A stretch of DNA of 23,490 nucleotides from an uncultured Thalassolituus sp. (GTDB taxonomy: Bacteria; Pseudomonadota; Gammaproteobacteria; Pseudomonadales; Oceanobacteraceae), in the NCBI GenBank assembly GCA_913054055.1, contig CAJXIT010000008.1:1-23490 (forward strand), read 5' to 3'. The notes beneath the pieces were generated by a model that worked only from the letters and a program-made list of their open reading frames with translations, made no database searches and was not told the DNA's origin. Of this stretch, positions 16,919-23,490 are shown piece after piece; position 1 is the stretch's first letter; each line of letters begins with the position of its first letter. Both the position numbers and the translations under genes were made by a program.

Positions 16919-16991
16919 CCGCTATAACCCTATATATACTGGTGATTAACCAGTCATCTGCTAGATTAATATTAATACATACAAATCTGCG

Positions 16992-17765
16992 ATGAATATG
17001 CGAATAATGATTCTCGCCCTGCTAATGCTAGTGGGGCAAAATGCATTGTGCTCCACTGTCGTAAAAGTAGGTGGATACTTATTTCCCCCTTTTGTTAACG
17101 TCGCATCTGGTAAACCCAGCGGACTCACCTTAGATTTGATTCAGTTACTCAACGAACAACAATCTGAATTCCAATTCCAATTTGTATTAACTAGCCCTAA
17201 GCGTCGATATTTAGATTTTAACCGAGAAGCGTTTGACGCACTTTTCTTTGAAAACAAGCAATGGGGCTGGCAAGAAAAGAATATTTCAGCAAGCCACGTA
17301 TTTTTAACAGGTGGTGAAGTTTACATCACAAAAAAAACTGGGTATAAAACACAGGATTATTTCAATAATATTCATCAAAAATCTCTAGCAGCCATTCTTG
17401 GTTATCACTATCAATTTGCTGATTTCAACTCAGATGAAAAATTCTTGAAATCCAAATTCAATATTGAGCTAGCCACAAGCCCTAGCACCATTATTAATCA
17501 AGTGCTCTCAGAAAGAGTTGAGATTGGGATTGTTACTCGATCATTTTTAGCGAAAATACTGTTCAACAACCCCCACTACATCAATAAAATTCTTGCCTCA
17601 AATAAATTTGATCAAGTTTATAAACACACCATCTTAGTACGCAACAACCATCCATTAACCACAGATAAAATTAATGCACTGCTAAAGAAAATCAGTAGCA
17701 ACGGCTCTCTTGACGATCTACTAAAAAGATACGGTTTAACCAAATCAGCCAACAGCGACTTGTAA
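16992..17765 (+). CDS. Periplasmic solute-binding-like protein (SBP_bac_3 fold)
   Basis: A 257-residue exported protein. The N-terminal signal peptide (about 1-21, hydrophobic ILALLMLVGQNALC) lacks a proper lipobox, so a soluble periplasmic form is likely. The mature part begins VVKVGGYLFPPFV, the usual first strand of family 3 amino-acid-type binding proteins, followed by GLTLDLIQLLNEQ. It is typical of orphan binding proteins of this class in gammaproteobacteria; no ABC permease or ATPase gene is adjacent. There is only one base between its stop and that of the convergent GlxA-like gene. Ligand unknown; a sensory or accessory function is possible. Confidence 0.75.
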   Translation: MNMRIMILALLMLVGQNALCSTVVKVGGYLFPPFVNVASGKPSGLTLDLIQLLNEQQSEFQFQFVLTSPKRRYLDFNREAFDALFFENKQWGWQEKNISASHVFLTGGEVYITKKTGYKTQDYFNNIHQKSLAAILGYHYQFADFNSDEKFLKSKFNIELATSPSTIINQVLSERVEIGIVTRSFLAKILFNNPHYINKILASNKFDQVYKHTILVRNNHPLTTDKINALLKKISSNGSLDDLLKRYGLTKSANSDL

Positions 17766-17766
17766 A

Positions 17767-18729
17767 CTATTCCTTATGCTTGCGCCATTTAGCGGGTGTC
17801 GTACCGTACGCACGTTTAAACAAGCGGTTAAAATGCCCTGGATCATCGTACCCCACCAAATAAGAGATTTGCCCAATACTTTTATTAGAATGGGTTAATA
17901 GCTCTCTGCCCTGTTCAATGCGAATCTTTTGAATGTATTGTAAAGGAGCGACCCCTGTTGCCTCTTTAAACCTGCGTTTAAATGTACGCAAGCTCATATT
18001 GCTTTTATCGGCTAACTGCTGAAGTTGAATTTCTTGTTGAAAATGAATTTCTATCCACTGCTGTGCCGACAAAATGGTTTCGTCTAAGTGCCTGCTTTGA
18101 TCAGCAAGCTGAATAAAGTCATGCTGATAACCTGAGCGAAAATCCACTAAAAACGTATGCTCTACCTGCGTGGCCACTTCTTCATGACTAAAGCGACTTA
18201 ACAAATACACCATAACCTGCAACGCCGCATTTAAACCGGCACTGCAATACAAATCACCAGTGGCAGTGATAAAACGCTCTGGATGACAATCCACCTTAGG
18301 ATAACGCTTTATAAATTCGGCATGCTTATGCCAATGGGTGGTACACATGCGATTATCCAGTAACCCAGCATCGGCCAAAAAATAGGACGCGGTGGTAGGG
18401 GCTAAAATCGGCACACCGTGTTCGTGCCAGTACTGTAATTTTTTTAACAGCGCTTGCTGAGCATTTAGCTGTTGATCAAGGTCTCCCCACCAAGCGTGAA
18501 CGATCACCAAATCTGGTAACTGCACATCGTCCAAACCACCATCCACCTCTACTTTCAAACCACTAAAGCTATGAACCGGACGGCCATCTACACTGATTAG
18601 CTTAAGATCAATCTCCCTGCCTAGCATGCGCTTTTGCAACTGACTGGCATAGGCAAACACATCTTGGGTCAACCCAAGACTCAACCCCATACACTGATCC
18701 GGCAAATACGAGACAACCTGCTTTAACAT
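17767..18729 (-). CDS. GlxA-family AraC-type regulator (DJ-1/PfpI-like sensor domain)
   Basis: A 320-residue cytoplasmic regulator. The N-terminal half (about 5-195) has the DJ-1/PfpI (class I amidotransferase-like) fold seen in GlxA-type regulators: PDLVIVHAWWGD, ILAPTTASYFLADAGLLD and CTTHW. The nucleophilic Cys position of true PfpI enzymes reads Thr/Ala here, so it is a sensor, not an enzyme. The C-terminal AraC double HTH (about 215-318) shows LQQLADKSNMSLRTFKRRFK and ISYLVGYDDPGHFNRLFKR, ending TPAKWRKH. ATG 18729 has GGGG four bases upstream. It is divergent from the acyl-CoA dehydrogenase gene over 114 bases and may regulate it, although such neighbours are not always targets. Confidence 0.9.
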   Translation of the reverse strand: MLKQVVSYLPDQCMGLSLGLTQDVFAYASQLQKRMLGREIDLKLISVDGRPVHSFSGLKVEVDGGLDDVQLPDLVIVHAWWGDLDQQLNAQQALLKKLQYWHEHGVPILAPTTASYFLADAGLLDNRMCTTHWHKHAEFIKRYPKVDCHPERFITATGDLYCSAGLNAALQVMVYLLSRFSHEEVATQVEHTFLVDFRSGYQHDFIQLADQSRHLDETILSAQQWIEIHFQQEIQLQQLADKSNMSLRTFKRRFKEATGVAPLQYIQKIRIEQGRELLTHSNKSIGQISYLVGYDDPGHFNRLFKRAYGTTPAKWRKHKE

Positions 18730-18843
18730 GACACCCCAAGATATATTACTGCTATTTTTACCATTTTGGCACGATCAAACATTTTTTAAACCCTTTCACC
18801 TGCTTTTTAAGGCTTTTGCTCAGATATGCTTGCCACATAAACC

Positions 18844-20016
18844 ATGAATAGGCTCCCCCTCATGCAAGAGACCGCTGAACATAAAGCACTTAGAAAAACC
18901 GTTAGTGACTTCGTAAACAACGAACTAGACCCATTTATAAATGAATGGGAAAAAGACGGCAGAGCCCCCTTGCATGAGATTTTCAAAAAAATGGGGGATT
19001 TAGGGTTATTGGGCATCCATAAACCCGCTGACTTTGGCGGCTTAGGACTAGATTATAGCTACAATCTCGCATTTGCCGAAGAAATTGGCCGAGCTTATGG
19101 AGGGTCTATTCCTATGGCAGTGGGTGTTCAAACTGACATGGCCACCCCTGCCCTTGCCCGCTTTGGCAGCGATGCCTTGCGCCAAGAATTTTTAGCCCCT
19201 GCCATTGCCGGTGACATGGTGGCGTGCATTGGTGTCAGTGAAGCGGGTGCCGGATCAGATGTTGCTGGCCTTAAAACCACGGCTAAAACAAATGGCGATG
19301 ATTACATCATTAATGGCAGTAAAATGTGGATCACCAATGCCACCCAAGGGGATTTCATTTGTTTGCTGGCCAACACCTCAGATGGCCCTGTCCACAAAAA
19401 TAAATCGCTAATCATTGTGCCCCTCAATACTAAAGGCATCAGCATTTCTGAACCCATTGATAAAATTGGCATGCGCGCCAGTGATACCGGCCAAATATTT
19501 TTTGATGATGTTCGCGTGCCAAAACGCAATGTCATCGGCCAAGAAAACCAAGGCTTTATGATTCAGATGATGCAGTTTCAAGAAGAACGCATGTATGCCG
19601 CAGCCAGCGGTTTAAAAAATATGGAACGCCTGATTCAAGATACCATTGACTACACCCGCGAACGAAAAACCTTTGGCCAGCCTGTATTAAACAACCAAGT
19701 TGTGCACTTTAAATTGGCTGAACTTCAAACCGAAGTAGAAGCACTAAGAGCCTTAACTTGGAAAGCCTGCCAGCAACACATTGATGGAGAAGACGCCACC
19801 AAACTGGCAAGCATGGCCAAACTCAAGTTAGGCCGTTTATGGCGAGAGCTCACAGACGCTTGTTTGCAATATTGGGGTGGCATGGGATTTACCTGGGACA
19901 ACCCTGTTAGCCGCGCGTATCGTGACACCCGCATTCTTTCCATTGCCGGTGGCAGTGATGAAATGATGTTAGGCATGATCGCAAAATACATGGATACCTT
20001 ACCCAGTCGTCGCTAG
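18844..20016 (+). CDS. Acyl-CoA dehydrogenase (LCAD/isovaleryl-type active site)
   Basis: An FAD enzyme that forms the 2,3 double bond in an acyl-CoA, passing electrons to ETF. The 390-residue protein has the usual N-helical, beta and C-helical domains. SEAGAGSD (near 132-139) and WITNA bind flavin; RKTFGQPV is the standard C-domain motif. The C-terminal EGT-type catalytic Glu is replaced by Gly (IAGGSDEMM). Instead, Glu near residue 248 in FQEERMYAA matches the relocated base of long-chain and isovaleryl-CoA dehydrogenases. This suggests branched or longer substrates, as in AtuD-like enzymes. ATG 18844 is taken; an ATG at 18862 is an alternative. It heads a same-strand unit with a nitronate monooxygenase-like enzyme and a thioesterase. 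Confidence 0.92.
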   Translation: MNRLPLMQETAEHKALRKTVSDFVNNELDPFINEWEKDGRAPLHEIFKKMGDLGLLGIHKPADFGGLGLDYSYNLAFAEEIGRAYGGSIPMAVGVQTDMATPALARFGSDALRQEFLAPAIAGDMVACIGVSEAGAGSDVAGLKTTAKTNGDDYIINGSKMWITNATQGDFICLLANTSDGPVHKNKSLIIVPLNTKGISISEPIDKIGMRASDTGQIFFDDVRVPKRNVIGQENQGFMIQMMQFQEERMYAAASGLKNMERLIQDTIDYTRERKTFGQPVLNNQVVHFKLAELQTEVEALRALTWKACQQHIDGEDATKLASMAKLKLGRLWRELTDACLQYWGGMGFTWDNPVSRAYRDTRILSIAGGSDEMMLGMIAKYMDTLPSRR

Positions 20017-20074
20017 TATTGATAAACAACGCCCATATATTTTTAAATTGATATTAAAATAAGAATTGAGAAAA

Positions 20075-21025
20075 ATGCCGCTACCCAAATTATTAAAAGA
20101 CAACTTGTCACTGCCCGTGATTTGCGCTCCCATGTTTCTTGTGAGCACACCCAAACTGGTCATCGAGAACTGTAAAAATGGCATTGTCGGTTCTTTCCCT
20201 GCTTTAAATATTCGCCCACAAGAAAAACTGGATGAATGGCTAAGTGGAATTTCTAACGAACTAAGCCAATACAAACACGCCAACCCAGAAAAAAAAGTGG
20301 CCCCGTTTGCGGTTAACCAAGTGGTTCACCCTTCTAACTCTCGATTACAAGCAGACCAAGATTTAATTAGAAAACACAAAGTGCCCATGGTGATTACCAG
20401 CCAAGGCAACCCAACAGACATTGTAAAAGACGTGCACAGCTGGGGCGGCATTGTATTTCATGATGTGATAAAAACGCAGCACGCTAAAAAAGCCATTGCC
20501 GCAGGTGTAGACGGCATCATAGTGGTGGGTGCTGGTGCTGGCGGCCACGGCGGCCATCACAATCCATTTGCCCTAGTGCGTGAAATACGTGAATTTTGGG
20601 ACGGCCCACTCGCACTAGCCGGTGCCATTAACGACGGCCAAGGCATTCGTGCGGCCGAAGTATTGGGAGCCGACATGGCATATATGGGCACACGCTTTAT
20701 CGCCACACAAGAAGCACAAACCCCAAATGAATATAAAGAAATGCTGGTGCAATCCACCATTGATGACATTGTATTTAGCGATCACTTTACCGGTGTTCAT
20801 GCCAACTATTTAAGAGCATCACTTGAACAAGCTGGCATAGATGTAGCTGCCCTTACCAGTAAAGACCATGTGGATATGGACTTAGGCAATACCAATAGCT
20901 GGAAAGATATTTGGAGTGCGGGTCATGGTGTAGGTGGCATTCATTCCATCCCAAACATTGAAGAACTGGCCACACAATTAATTAACGAGTATAAAACCGC
21001 GTGTCAATTAGAGTCTTTTTGCTAA
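20075..21025 (+). CDS. Nitronate monooxygenase-like FMN oxidoreductase
   Basis: A TIM-barrel FMN enzyme of the 2-nitropropane dioxygenase family, 316 residues. Barrel start PVICAPMFLVSTPKLV, VVGAGAGGHGG (near residue 150; the histidine corresponds to the conserved active-site His), LALAGAINDGQGIRAAEVLGADMAYMGT and HSIPNIEEL are all characteristic. I chose ATG at 20075, with GAG just upstream; an in-frame TTG three codons earlier is possible but less likely. The family oxidises alkyl nitronates, and some members act as NAD(P)H:quinone reductases or on acyl-CoA-related substrates. It lies 58 bases after the acyl-CoA dehydrogenase gene on the same strand, suggesting shared expression. Exact reaction not determined. 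Confidence 0.88.
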   Translation: MPLPKLLKDNLSLPVICAPMFLVSTPKLVIENCKNGIVGSFPALNIRPQEKLDEWLSGISNELSQYKHANPEKKVAPFAVNQVVHPSNSRLQADQDLIRKHKVPMVITSQGNPTDIVKDVHSWGGIVFHDVIKTQHAKKAIAAGVDGIIVVGAGAGGHGGHHNPFALVREIREFWDGPLALAGAINDGQGIRAAEVLGADMAYMGTRFIATQEAQTPNEYKEMLVQSTIDDIVFSDHFTGVHANYLRASLEQAGIDVAALTSKDHVDMDLGNTNSWKDIWSAGHGVGGIHSIPNIEELATQLINEYKTACQLESFC

Positions 21026-21092
21026 TGCGTTTAACCTAATCGTCATCTAGAATAAGCTCTTAATTAAAAGCAATCGTCAATCGAGTGATGTT

Positions 21093-21551
21093 ATGAGCGA
21101 TAAAAAAAGCGAGTTTCTACAAGATTACCCACTCACACTTAAACAAGGTGTGCTTTGGGGAGACATGGACGCATTTCAACACGTGAACAACACCGTGTAC
21201 TTTCGTTTTTTTGAAGACGCTCGCATCGCCTACTTTGAAAAAACTGGCGTTATGGCTCACATGGATAAAACCAACATAGGCCCAATACTGGCCGAAACCC
21301 AATGCCAGTTTCGCGCACCAGTGGCCTACCCTGATAACATCATTATCGGCACCCGCCTAAAAGAGCTGCCAAACAAGGGTGATAAACGCTTTATTATGGA
21401 ATACGCAGTATTCAGTGAACAGCACAACACCATTGCAGCAAAAGGCACGGGATCAATTGTTTATTACGATTATAAAAATGGCAAAAGCTGTGAAGTGCCT
21501 GAAAATCTAATTACCGCGTTTAAGCAGCTGCAAAATCATCATAAACATTAA
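21093..21551 (+). CDS. Acyl-CoA thioesterase (4HBT, hot-dog fold, YbgC/FadM type)
   Basis: A 152-residue single hot-dog domain protein, the normal length for the family, predicted to hydrolyse acyl-CoA in the cytoplasm. WGDMDAFQHVNNTVYFRFFEDARI contains the D-x-x-x-H-V-N-N signature with the catalytic Asp (near residue 25), and later strands include QCQFRAPVAYPDNIIIGTR. ATG 21093 has a weak purine-rich GAGTGA before it. It follows the flavoenzyme by 67 bases and ends the acyl-CoA unit; an intergenic palindromic repeat begins at its stop codon. A role releasing stalled CoA esters of the upstream pathway is inferred. Confidence 0.9.
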   Translation: MSDKKSEFLQDYPLTLKQGVLWGDMDAFQHVNNTVYFRFFEDARIAYFEKTGVMAHMDKTNIGPILAETQCQFRAPVAYPDNIIIGTRLKELPNKGDKRFIMEYAVFSEQHNTIAAKGTGSIVYYDYKNGKSCEVPENLITAFKQLQNHHKH

Positions 21552-21596
21552 ATCGCGCAGAGGGCTGCGCTCGTACGAGGGTAACCTCTGCACGAT
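21552..21596. repeat. Intergenic palindromic repeat (REP/MITE-like), possible bidirectional terminator
   Basis: The outer arms ATCGCGCAGAGG (21552-21563) and CCTCTGCACGAT (21585-21596) pair over 12 bases with one mismatch. The interior holds the perfect palindrome CTCGTACGAG (21570-21579). It fills the gap between the convergent thioesterase and hipA genes. Degenerate halves of the same sequence occur at 6951-7016. No T-run follows, so the terminator function is uncertain. Confidence 0.65.
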
Positions 21597-21602
21597 CCAG
21601 CC

Positions 21603-22916
21603 CTAAAGCAAGCGCCTAAAGTGCGATTCAATCTGTAACGACCTGTCATTATTCACACCGGCCTCTTCTGCAAAACTCGTCCACAGCTGACGACCCACAT
21701 CCACTTCAGCAATCAAACTTCGTGCTTTTTGCGCACTAAAACCCGCGGCTTTTGCGGCTAGCTCTAAATCTTTTAATTCAAACTCATCACGCTTGCCGTT
21801 AATGCTTAATTGATGAAAACGCGTCCATACACCATCGGGTCGATAGGCAAAGGTTAAATCAAACGCTGGTGCCAAACGCCACTGCCCTTCTTGATCCATT
21901 AAAAATTCAATGTTTTTAGTGTGATCATCTTGGTTTCTATAAATCACATTAAACGCCATCAGCTTAACCAATTGCTCTAAATCACTTTTTGGCAACCCCA
22001 ATTGCCTTGCGGTTTGAAATGCTTGTTCATAAGCGTTATTAAGATTGTCATTAAAATCCATATGGGCCATGCCGCACAAACTGGTTTTATGAATCTTTTT
22101 GCCCCCTTGGCGATCAAAACGCTTGGTAATAAAGTGTGCACGGTCAGATTCTTCTAATAACCGACATTCACTCATAGCAATGCCCACACGCTTGGCCAAT
22201 AAATAATACGCGTATTCAATGCGACCAAACCCTTTAGGATCCGCCAATACTTCTTTGTCTTTGTTTTCATCCACCCCATCAAACTTAATCAACCAACTTT
22301 CAAAACCGGGTTCAGGCAACTCATGCCCTGCCACAATAATGTTTTGTGTCTCGTTCCAATTAATAATGGCTTTAGCCCTTGCGCCACCGGCTGATGTGCC
22401 CACCTGATAAATGTATTCAAACGCTTTACTGTCTAAGTCGCCATTTAAATCGCTGCCTTGCAGCTTATACGCTTTGTTGTTCAGCACATCGTTGGCCAGA
22501 GTCACCATTTCAGAAATTTCGATGGGCTGCTTTTTATTGTTTTTGGTTTTCTGAATTTCAGGATGAAACTCTAAGGCACCCATGGCGCGTGTGCCTGTGT
22601 AACACAGCCTTTCCACTGGGTTAAAATCTTGTTTAGATCGCTTTTGTTTAATCAACCATTGGTCGATCAATGCATTACCAAACTTATCGGGCAACACATC
22701 GGCCAACATGCCGGGTAAACCCTTATAGGTTTCTTTATTTAAATTAGGAAAGCGATACGGCTCGGTTTGAAGCGGCATAGTGATTGGCGCCACTTCTATT
22801 CCGTACTCAATGAATTCTGGTAAATATTGAAAATCACACACACCTTGCTGTTCATCCCAGCTAATCACCGCAATGTCTATTCCCCATAAAGAAACCGTTG
22901 CATTATTAATGGCCAT
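21603..22916 (-). CDS. hipA: HipA-family Ser/Thr kinase toxin
   Basis: HipA toxins are protein kinases; E. coli HipA phosphorylates glutamyl-tRNA synthetase GltX and triggers growth arrest. The 437-residue protein is full length for HipA. It shows the N-terminal subdomain with GLPGMLADVLPD (near 67), the GTSAGGARAK loop (near 173-182) including a Ser that may correspond to the autophosphorylated Ser150 of E. coli, WLIKFDG with the ATP-binding Lys, HFITKRFDR, the catalytic loop NQDDHTKN (Asp, Lys and Asn in kinase-like spacing) and the metal-binding LAPAFDLTF. Its ATG overlaps the HipB stop by one base (TAATG), the usual antitoxin-first order. It appears intact and potentially active. Substrate unproven here. 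Confidence 0.93.
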   Translation of the reverse strand: MAINNATVSLWGIDIAVISWDEQQGVCDFQYLPEFIEYGIEVAPITMPLQTEPYRFPNLNKETYKGLPGMLADVLPDKFGNALIDQWLIKQKRSKQDFNPVERLCYTGTRAMGALEFHPEIQKTKNNKKQPIEISEMVTLANDVLNNKAYKLQGSDLNGDLDSKAFEYIYQVGTSAGGARAKAIINWNETQNIIVAGHELPEPGFESWLIKFDGVDENKDKEVLADPKGFGRIEYAYYLLAKRVGIAMSECRLLEESDRAHFITKRFDRQGGKKIHKTSLCGMAHMDFNDNLNNAYEQAFQTARQLGLPKSDLEQLVKLMAFNVIYRNQDDHTKNIEFLMDQEGQWRLAPAFDLTFAYRPDGVWTRFHQLSINGKRDEFELKDLELAAKAAGFSAQKARSLIAEVDVGRQLWTSFAEEAGVNNDRSLQIESHFRRLL

Positions 22917-23332
22917 TATTCAGTTTTCCATGGCAGCTTATTGTCGGATATTGTGTTTGTTGAAGCTGTCCCCGTCTCTTGGCTCCCTGCTTTATGTGCG
23001 CCTTTTCGAGTTCGGGATACTCTGGCTTTTTTTATGTCGTCTATCTTGCCTTTTGATATGGCCATTTTTTCAATTGGGGTTAATCGCTCAGGATCAGGAA
23101 AACTATTTAACAGCACATCCGTTAATCCTAAATATGCAAGGTAGGTCATCAGCTTAATCACATGACAATTGCTTGCCGACTCAACCGCTTGCACCGCTTT
23201 AATAGACAGGCCAGCATGAAACGCGGCTTCTTCCTGTGAATGCTGCAGCGCCAAGCGCTTCTTCTTGGCAGCCACCGCTATACGGTCTAATACCAACTGG
23301 GCCGATTCTTCGTATTGATACTCAGACTTCAT
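22916..23332 (-). CDS. hipB: HipB-like antitoxin with extended basic C-terminus
   Basis: A DNA-binding antitoxin that would neutralise HipA and repress the operon. It has an Xre-type HTH (about residues 30-85; SQEEAAFHAGLSIKAVQAVES) that resembles E. coli HipB. At 138 residues it is longer than the 88-residue E. coli protein; the C-terminal extension (about 95-138) is basic and polar with KKARVSRTRKGAHKAG, probably unstructured. I chose ATG 23332: AAGG precedes it by about nine bases, whereas the in-frame ATG at 23341 sits immediately after AAAAGG with no spacer and overlaps the operator-like site. The stop codon overlaps hipA's ATG. Autoregulation is expected from the operator-like repeats upstream. 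Confidence 0.85.
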   Translation of the reverse strand: MKSEYQYEESAQLVLDRIAVAAKKKRLALQHSQEEAAFHAGLSIKAVQAVESASNCHVIKLMTYLAYLGLTDVLLNSFPDPERLTPIEKMAISKGKIDDIKKARVSRTRKGAHKAGSQETGTASTNTISDNKLPWKTE

Positions 23333-23338
23333 ACTCAC

Positions 23339-23356
23339 CATCCTTTTATTAGGATA
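23339..23356 (-). promoter_or_regulatory. HipB-type operator over the hipB translation start region
   Basis: The sequence CATCC-TTTTATTA-GGATA has the exact 8-base spacing of the E. coli HipB site TATCC-N8-GGATA, with only the first base different. It covers the Shine-Dalgarno region of hipB, so bound HipB would lie just downstream of the predicted transcription start. Confidence 0.65.
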
Positions 23357-23487
23357 TTAGTAACATATTTAACGCTTATAGGGCTTTATACGGATATTAG
23401 CACACATGCCTAATTAATCAATTAACACCCCATATTTGGGATTTTACCGCCAGTAATACAACCAAAAAGCAAATAAAAGGATATTAA
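23352..23487 (-). repeat. Three CTAATATCC-type direct repeats upstream of hipB
   Basis: On the minus strand CTAATATCC occurs at 23360-23352 and 23400-23392, and TTAATATCC at 23487-23479. The first two start 40 bases apart, about four helical turns; the third is 87 bases further. Only the first has a matching inverted half at 8-base spacing. They are candidate HipB half-sites. The rest of this AT-rich upstream stretch (23333-23490) shows no gene. Confidence 0.55.
23394..23421 (-). promoter_or_regulatory. Candidate hipBA promoter
   Basis: On the minus strand TTGATT (23421-23416), a 16-base spacer and TAATAT (23399-23394) form a reasonable sigma-70 pair. The -10 box lies inside one of the CTAATATCC repeats, so HipB binding there could block RNA polymerase. 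The predicted start near 23387 gives a leader of about 55 bases. Confidence 0.5.
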
Positions 23488-23490
23488 TAA

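Noticed and set aside
16938..16954. ACTGGT/ACCAGT stem as a terminator after the EamA gene
   Set aside because: Six base pairs only and no T-run on either side.
18766..18781. TTGGCACG resembling the -24 element of a sigma-54 promoter between the GlxA-like and acyl-CoA dehydrogenase genes
   Set aside because: The -12 half does not follow: the required GC at the fixed distance reads CA, so the pattern is incomplete.
22379..22624. Plus-strand open frames inside hipA
   Set aside because: They are antisense to conserved kinase motifs and show no protein-like pattern of their own.

Overview
The window looks like chromosomal DNA of a marine-type gammaproteobacterium, perhaps Oceanospirillales-like. 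This is inferred from moderate to low GC, full-length proteobacterial housekeeping genes (slt, cheV, clpB), many GTG starts and lipid/CoA metabolism genes. The genus cannot be fixed from this sequence. Gene density is high: no gap between genes exceeds 300 bases, and no rRNA, tRNA, CRISPR array, insertion sequence or prophage was seen.

Layout. (1) 1-4913, cell wall and signalling: the 3' part of a soluble lytic transglycosylase gene; a small protein with a CheZ-like D-x-x-x-Q motif; a MOSC protein; cheV; and, divergent from cheV, a degenerate-EAL/HDOD protein. (2) 5061-6853: a small membrane protein coupled by a TAATG overlap to a membrane di-iron (fatty acid hydroxylase/sterol desaturase) enzyme. 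A cluster of palindromic repeats follows (6875-7076). (3) 7101-13112, all on the minus strand: an AraC regulator, then a tightly coupled trio (BASS-type transporter, extended SDR, secreted heme c/beta-propeller protein; both junctions are ATGA overlaps), a terminator, then an MFS transporter. This reads like a small uptake-and-oxidation locus for an unknown substrate and is the best candidate here for an undescribed system. (4) 13257-15875: clpB, complete from N-terminus to terminator but interrupted by one in-frame TAA where the family normally has leucine. A heat-shock-like promoter lies upstream. (5) 16049-18729: an EamA transporter, a periplasmic solute-binding-like protein and a GlxA-type AraC regulator. 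(6) 18844-21551: acyl-CoA dehydrogenase, nitronate monooxygenase-like flavoenzyme and hot-dog thioesterase, probably one acyl-CoA catabolic unit. (7) 21603-23487: a hipBA toxin-antitoxin pair with a site of the E. coli HipB operator geometry (TATCC-N8-GGATA) over the antitoxin ribosome-binding region, plus repeated CTAATATCC half-sites upstream.

How the parts may work together (inference). The CheZ-like protein, CheV and EAL-HDOD protein fit a chemotaxis/second-messenger neighbourhood. The AraC-BASS-SDR-heme protein-MFS group would sense, import, oxidise and perhaps export a small, probably amphipathic organic acid or lipid-derived compound. The acyl-CoA trio would act on acyl-CoA intermediates. 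The clpB stop would remove the second ATPase ring and abolish disaggregase activity unless it is a sequence error.
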